From the NCBI GenBank assembly GCA_025769875.1, contig JAGFNK010000102.1, positions 1-64,000 of the forward strand: DNA of 64,000 nt, written 5' to 3'. Under the pieces are notes generated by a model, which ran no database searches, was not told where the DNA came from, and was given only the letters and a program-made list of their open reading frames with translations. Position numbers and translations under genes: made by a program. Shown here piece by piece: positions 57,725-64,000 of this stretch (within the stretch, counting starts at the first letter, position 1; every line of letters begins with the position of its first letter). Source of the stretch: Russula earlei. Taxonomy: Eukaryota; Basidiomycota; Agaricomycetes; Russulales; Russulaceae.

Positions 57725-60287
57725 TTACGGTCTACCATCTACGTTCTTGACACCGACGAACAACAGCCCCATCCGCGCACGTTCGACCGCCTCTTGGAGC
57801 GCACGTTCGTCGGCCGTGCTCCACCGCAACACACTGGCACTGGCACTGGCTGCACTGGCGGCACCGCCGTCGCCGGTCCCCGCAGTACTACAAGCGGGTG
57901 CCGAGCCATTCTGCATCTGCCTCGCCTGGTGCTCCGCGCGCCGTGCGGCGAGCGCCGACATCGCGCGAGGGTCGCTGTGTCCCGAGAAGAGGAGGAATGC
58001 CGTGCGCGGAGGGAACGCGGCGTGTAGCGCCGTGAGATGCGCCTCGAGGTTCCTCACCGCCGTGAGCAAGACGTTTGGGTCCGGTGCCGCCGGCTGTGGA
58101 GGCGGCGGGGACGACGGAAGGGTAGCGTTGCCACCCTCGTCATTCGAGCGTGAGTTTTCCGGGACAACCCCACTCGCCCTTTCTGGGTTTTCCGATCCCA
58201 GGCCGCCACTACCGTCCGTGCCTGCCTTTGGCGTGATCCCTTAGGGCGCGCGACGGAAAAAAACAAAAAAATAAAATAAAAGATAGGTCAGCCACTGACG
58301 GAGAGGGAACCGCCACCGTACGTACATCCTAGCGCCTCCGCCAATCCCATCAACCGCGCAAAGACAAACTCGTGCGAATCCAGAGCATCGAGAACCCCAT
58401 CGAGCACCTCCGCATCGTTTGCACATGCGACTGTCGTGGCCGGCGCAGCAGCTGAGGTACCGTGCCAGGCGCCGGGATTGCCGTGGTTGACGATAGCCGC
58501 GCGCGCGCCGGCCCCGCTGCGAAAGTGCGAGCGAGCGATGCGCGCCAGGATCGGTTCGTAATCCGTCCTGAACTCGCCGTACCCTGGTCCTAATGGGGCA
58601 AGATCGACGATGAGCTGAGCTTCCTCTGTACGCGAGGGAAGGCGCACCGTTTCTGATCTTTGCCTTGAGCAGGTCCACGCACGCACGCGCATCCTCCTCA
58701 GGGTCGTGTCCGCCAGGCCCGCGATCCTGTATGGTACGGTTGAGCCACTTGCGCGTAAGCCACGCTAGTCCTGGCTTGAGCGGTCGCCCGCGTGGGTGAT
58801 GGAAAAGCAACGCGGTGTCGATGCACCACGGGTGTGCGAGTTGCAGGGCGCGTAGGTCTGACTCGAGCGAGTGACCGAGGAGGATTGTGGACGGCGTTAT
58901 GAGCGTGCGGAGGTGTGCTTGTACGTCAGCAAGCGTGGTAGTGATAGGTTCCAGAGCCTGAGCTGTTATTCCCGAAAAGCTGAATTTTGGGGGTAAGGGG
59001 GAACGAAGAACACGAGTTGGGAACCTACCGTGTGAGATAGTCAGTGATCGGACTTGGTGGCTTGACAAGCTGATCATATAGGACTTTGCTCGTTGCAAAA
59101 TCGATGACACAGACCCGGGTCAGCGCCTTTCCGTCCGTTGTCAAGCACTGTGGACATTTATCATTGTCAGCAGACGATAACTCGCGCAAATGAAAACGAA
59201 AGCACGGGCCATCTCGCAATCGATGGCATAGACGGATTGAGCTGCCGGCTCGGCATCAGTAGTGGCCTGAGGCGTCTCTATCCATCCGTCTGGCATTTTA
59301 AACACGTCTGCGAGATAGGAGGGAACGGGGTAGTCGTTCTCGACCATCTGCTCTACTGTGAGTACATGCCGGGTCGCGTCCTTCTTTTCCGTACGCTCCG
59401 CTGTAGGAGGGAACGTCAGATCGGCATTAGAGTTGTGCTGAGGTCACAGACCGGCGATGCGCTCTTGCAAACGCCTCTTCTTTTCTTCGCCGCTGACGGG
59501 AGCTTGGAAGAAAGTGTTGAGGACGGAGTGCATGCGGAACGCGTCGCCTGGTGCACGGGTTGGACATGCATGAGAAAAGGTGCGTGCGATGAAGGGGATG
59601 CCACCGTAGAGTGCGGCGGCTTCCTCTGAGCGGGGACCGATGGTAGAAGGAAGATCTGCTGGTGCAGATAAAGTCGACGTTGGAAGGTCGAGCGGATGGG
59701 GGATAGAGATGGGGACGTTGGGATTTTCAGTGGCAGCGGTAGGGATGGGAGGGAGGGAAAGCACTGTGGAAGTGAGACCAGGGATGAGGAGGACAACCAG
59801 TTTTTGGATGCTTTGGGGGTTCTGGAAAGAGGAGAGCAGTGAAGAACGTGAACGCAAGGGGGGACTCGGAAGACTGACCTGCACTCTTATCCAGCTCGGT
59901 GGTGGAGAATCGGCTGTAAGGTGAAGGACAAGGTCGCGAATGTCCTGATTGGAGTGCTAAGGACGGTAAGACGAAAAGAGAGAGGAGACCGCACATTGAT
60001 GCCGACAGGATCTCTACGCTTGGTGATCTCAGAATTGGAGTACATGAATCGTGGGGGGTTCGCCTGGGTGAAGTAAGTTGAGTGGGAGAGAACGGGCCCG
60101 GGAGACACACGTCGAGTTTCGCGTCTGTTTTTCTTGCTTTTTTTGATTTTCGCTTTTCTACCCCTACCCATGGTCGGACGTCTGGGTGTTGCTTGTCGAG
60201 AGGTGTTACTTGAGAATCCGAAACGTCGCTCCCGGGCTTTTTCTGTTTCTTTGAGGGGACAGGCGGGGACGAGAAAGACCGTTTCAT
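57725..60287 (-). CDS. REX1: RNA exonuclease of the Rex1/REXO1 type (DEDDh)
   Basis: The minus-strand start is ATG 60287 (MKRSFSSPPVPSKKQKKPGS), with a basic nuclear-type N-terminus (EKRKSKKARKT). Then LVVLLIPGLTSTVLSLPPIP, GGIPFIARTFSHACPTRAPG and VENDYPVPSYLADVF. The exonuclease domain begins SVYAIDCEM (first acidic pair) and continues RVCVIDFATSKVLYDQLVKP, DYLTRFSGITAQALEPITTT, LLGHSLESDLRALQLAHPWC (third acidic residue), LAWLTRKWLNRTI, and GGHDPEEDARACVDLLKAKI (catalytic His and last Asp). The C-terminal part (LLTAVRNLEAHLTALHAAFP) ends GLLFVGVKNVDGRP at 57725. Yeast Rex1 trims the 3' ends of 5S rRNA, tRNA and other nuclear RNAs. It is divergent from AMS1 with 83 bp between ATGs. Exon borders near 58240-58700 are uncertain. 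Confidence 0.88.
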
Positions 60288-60370
60288 GCCGAGCGGGCTG
60301 TGACCGATGCGGGCTAACGAACAACACGACCGACCGACCGAACCACCATCTGATCAATCAACACACCACC
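60288..60370. promoter_or_regulatory. 83-bp divergent promoter of REX1 and AMS1
   Basis: The full space between the two start codons. It contains CGACCGACCGACCGAACC and no TATA box. Start signals must be shared or lie inside transcripts. Confidence 0.5.
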
Positions 60371-63300
60371 ATGGGTGGCGGACACACACACTCCCTCTCT
60401 GACTATCCAGAGCACAACTTCTCCCCTGGCGCAAAGTGGATCAAAGGTCTCACCCGTGACCGCACCGCCAACTTCTCTGGTGGTCACTTTTCAGACGTCA
60501 ACCTCTCCTCTCTCCTTTTCACCCATCGATTGGACGATTCCGACCATGTCCACCTCCAGAGATGGAGCGCTCCGGGAATCACAAAGCCAACCTTCCAAAC
60601 GGCTCTCGAGCAAGATTTCCAGCCCGCCAAGAAGGGCGAGTCCATCGGGCCATCGTGTAAGTGAGCCCCAACCCTCGCCGTACACCCAGTACTCAACCCC
60701 CATGATCAGGGGCACGTCTTGCTTAATCTTCAAAGCTCCGAGTCTTACACACCCGCATCTAGTCCAATCACTGGTACAAAATTACCGTGCACATCCCGCC
60801 TGAGTGGAAAGACTATGAACGAGTCCAATGTACGTCTCACGGCACACAGTGTGCCCCTTTGTACGCCAACACTGAGCCTTTCCAAAGTCGAGTTTGATCC
60901 AGGTTGCGAGGCTATGATGTACACCGTCGATGGCACACCCTTGCAGGGTATGTCGTCCCACCGGTCCCCCCATGAGGACTTGGCTAAACGCTGCATGCAT
61001 TCAGGTATTACTGGCGGTTTTGGTGGCGACAGGCGAGTCGAATATATCATTCCTTCCGATGCGCGCAAAAAGGGAACACACTCTTTCATTGCCGAGGCTA
61101 CCTGCAACGGAATGTTTGGCGTTCCGTGGAATGGCGATAGCATTCAACCACCTGATGTTTGTTTCTTCCCCTCTTGACTGCATGTAGAAACTCTCATCCT
61201 GCCTGTAGCCCAACAGATACTTCCAACTGGCCTCGGCTGATCTCGTCGTTCCCAACATGCCCGCGTGGGGCCTTCTTTGGGATTTTACCACCCTTCGCGA
61301 GCTCATCGCCACTCTCCCGGGTAACTCGACCCTCCAAAATAAAGCCCTTACAGTCGCGAACGCGATTATGAACGCATTTAACAAAAACGATCCTGACTCT
61401 ATTCCCGCTGCCCGCAAGCTTGCCGACGAGGTGTTCGGTGACAAGTGGGAGGAGCGCGGTGTGAGTATATACGAGCACGGACCGGAGGAGGCCCAGGTCT
61501 GGGGTATCGGCCATTGTCATATCGATACGGCTTGGTATTTTAAGTCCTTCGTGTGCGATAACCGTGACTGACAAAGGCGAAAGGCTCTGGCCGTACCACG
61601 TCACGCAACAGAAGGTCGCGCGCTCATGGTCAACACAGGTCGACCTCATGGATCGTTACCCGGAACACCGTTTTGCCAGCTCCTCCGCCCAGCAATACAA
61701 GTGGCTCGAGAAGCTGTATCCACCACTCTTCGAGCGAGTGCGCGAGAAGGTGCTCGAGGGAAAGTTCTATCCAATTGGTGGGTCGTGGGTTGAAAACGAC
61801 GCAAACATGCCCTCCGGCGAGGGTCTCGCACGACAACTCATATATGGCCAGCGCTACTTTGAGTCGCGATTTGGCTTGCGGAGCCGTGTCGCATGGCTCC
61901 CGGATAGCTTTGGTCTTACTGGCGCACTTCCGCAGATCATCCGCGGGGCGGGTATGAATTACTTTTTCACTCAGAAACTCAGCTGGTGGGTGCACATGTC
62001 TGTGCGAGACTGTCATGGTTGATGCGTGTGGACAGGAACAACGTCAATGTATTCCCGCACTCGACGTTTAACTGGGTCGGGATTGACGGCACTCAGGTCT
62101 TGTCCCACATGACTCCCGTCGGTACGGATTCAGCAGTCTAGCCCTTAGGCTTTTTGTTGGCTGATTCGTCTACGCACACGATAGATACATACAATGCTCA
62201 GGTAACTGCAGGCGAGATCAGCAAAGCGCTTACGAATCACAAGGTTCTTCCCCTCCTCTATCTGCTAAGGTCATGATCATCAATGATCATATGAACAGAA
62301 TCTCGAATCGAGCTCGACGTCGCTCCTTGTTTTTGGCAACGGAGATGGTGGCGGAGGCCCCCTCGCCAAGATGATCGAAAGTGTAAGTTTTCTCCCCATT
62401 GTACTATTCACTAATGGCGACTTGGCATCGGCAGCTCCGCCGCCTCCGAGGCACCGCGAATACATCGCGAGAGCTGCCAGTTGTACACATCGGCCGTTCG
62501 GTTGACGATTTTTTCGATCACCTCAAGACGACCTCGGATGGGGGGCGTAAGCTGCCAAATTGGTGCGTGATGCATTTGGCTTATCCTCTTTGCCTGCGAT
62601 CGGGTGGGCTGATCTCGTCGGTCGACAAGGCACGGTGAGCTGTATCTCGAGGTACGTTACAAAGTTCCCTGGCATGCAGGTCTTACTAACAGACATGGAA
62701 TGTGTTAGTTCCATCGCGGGACGTATACGTCGCACGGTGAATGAGATCGTCGCCACTTGATATGAAGGAAGGTCATGATACTAAGTTTGCAGCCAGGTTC
62801 GATCAAGAAAGGGAATCGTAAATCCGAGATTCTTCTGCGTGACGCCGAGGTTTGTGATACTCGAACTGAATAGGTTTGGTGTCCTTAACTTGTCTTTGTG
62901 CTGCAGCACGTCGCGACGCTCGCATCCATATTCAAGAGCGAGAAGTACAAGTACCCCAAGGAGACACTCGACGACAGTTGGGAAAAGGTGCTTTTAAATC
63001 AATGTATAAAATCTTTCTCTCTCCTTGAGCTTTGCGCTCATCCGCACACGCGATACCTCCATAGTCCACGACGGTGCGTCTCTGGTGTTTGTTGTAGTAT
63101 GCAACCAGCTGATCGTTGTGGCCGTCATAGTCCTTCCGGGCTCCGCCATGTACGTCCATCTCTACTCGTTAACGCTCATTTACCATACTGACCACTCCTA
63201 TCTCTAGCGGCATGGTTTACGAGGATGCTGAGAAGCTCTATACCGAGGTGCGCGCGGACACACAAGCGCTCGTGGACAAAGCTCTGGCCGTGCTGTACCC

Positions 63301-64000
63301 AGGCTCGTTCCTACTCTCGCCTGGTGTTCCCGAATCCGCTTCAGGGCCACTGACACTCTTTGCGCACAACACGACGCCTTTCGCTCGGCGTGACATCGTG
63401 CGAGTGCCACTCGCTAAGGAGGAATTAGCTCTAGCAACGTGCTTCAATCGACCAGTGACGGTAAGGAAGGCTACGTCATCCTTGAGGGTGGCACAGGCGG
63501 TGGACTCGTCCTGCCGAGCCAGATCAGCCCAAAGGACCTCGGTGGTACGTTGACCACTCATAGTTGTTATCGTCGGCTGTCGCTGAATTATATCTGGGAT
63601 CGTCCCATAGATGTCACAGTGCATAGCGCAAACAGTGACTCGTTTGTCTTGGGGAACGGGGCTGTACAGCTCACCGTCTCCGGAGGACGGATCACAAGTC
63701 TGTTGGATGTACGACTGAAGTGTGTCCTCGTTGTCGTTTCGCCGGCTTGGAGTAAGCTTGACGCCTGCATTGATGTACCTCTATGGTGCGATAATTATAG
63801 GCGCGAGCTCATCCCGCAGGGTCAGACAGGTGGTTTGATCATCTTTGAGGACCACCCAAACTACTGGGATGCGTGGGGTACGTTGCATTGGCCCACATGT
63901 CTCAACAAGTGTGTTGTAATTCATGGGTGGCTTTCGGGGACTTAGATGTCGAGATACATCATCTAGAGAAGGCTCAGCCCCTCAAGTTTGGGAACATCAA
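60371..64000 (+). CDS. AMS1: Vacuolar alpha-mannosidase Ams1 (GH38), cut by the window edge
   Basis: The start is ATG 60371 ([20 protein letters not shown]). The N-terminal part has [20 protein letters not shown] and [22 protein letters not shown] sequence (here [20 protein letters not shown]). The GH38 catalytic domain has the zinc motif [19 protein letters not shown] joined across an intron at 61533, [40 protein letters not shown], and the nucleophile Asp in [17 protein letters not shown], then [20 protein letters not shown]. The mid-domain and C-terminal beta parts run past 63700 ([35 protein letters not shown]). Ams1 removes alpha-linked mannose from free and glycoprotein oligosaccharides in the vacuole and lacks a signal peptide, reaching it by selective autophagy in yeast. 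More than ten introns; the last roughly quarter lies outside. Confidence 0.93.

Overview
This window is fungal nuclear DNA, most likely from an agaricomycete basidiomycete. The genes are broken by many introns of about 50-80 bp with GTRNGT donors and YAG acceptors. Neighbouring genes lie on both strands with very short spacers, and several protein families are of the fungal type (Set2 with AWS/SET/SRI, Ams1, Rex1, basidiomycete-specific multi-pass membrane proteins). I cannot name the species.

Layout. Bases 1 to about 18.2 kb are a repeat island without host genes. It holds a nearly complete Ty1/copia retrotransposon (746-6484, 5-bp target duplication ACCAG), a solo LTR of a second family (7314-7746, duplication GTTCC), a member of that second family on the minus strand with a large internal deletion (14377-17478, duplication CACTC), two outward-facing LTR/leader copies in inverted orientation (1-385 and 8483-8885), a candidate short element with terminal inverted repeats (about 9617-10527), and tandem repeats and hairpins. 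From about 18.3 kb to the right edge the window is gene-dense: a 7-TM-type membrane protein (-), an unknown basic protein (+), PP28/PDAP1 (-), complex I LYR subunit NDUFA6 (+), SET2 (+), a PPR-like mitochondrial protein (-), an SR splicing factor (+), a RING-CH ubiquitin ligase (+), eIF2 gamma (-) and a second multi-pass membrane protein (+). A 3-kb gene-poor stretch and a possible unknown gene (-) follow, then MCM10 (+), a Ras exchange factor (-), ASF1 (+), another membrane protein (+), histone H2A.Z (+), the RNA exonuclease Rex1 (-), and vacuolar alpha-mannosidase AMS1 (+, cut by the window edge).

How they fit together. There is no operon logic, but chromatin and replication functions are over-represented: Set2, Asf1, H2A.Z and Mcm10 lie within about 30 kb. 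MCM10 and ASF1 each have an ACGCGT (MCB-like) site shortly upstream. Points most worth a second look are a one-base frame break in the last exon of H2A.Z, two frame breaks in the PPR-like gene, an unknown KEN-box-containing protein behind three clustered CACGTG sites, three hairpins sharing one core beside the copia insertion, and an unknown spliced minus-strand gene beside MCM10. I did not find a clearly new multi-gene system. All exon borders were placed by eye from splice motifs and reading-frame continuity.
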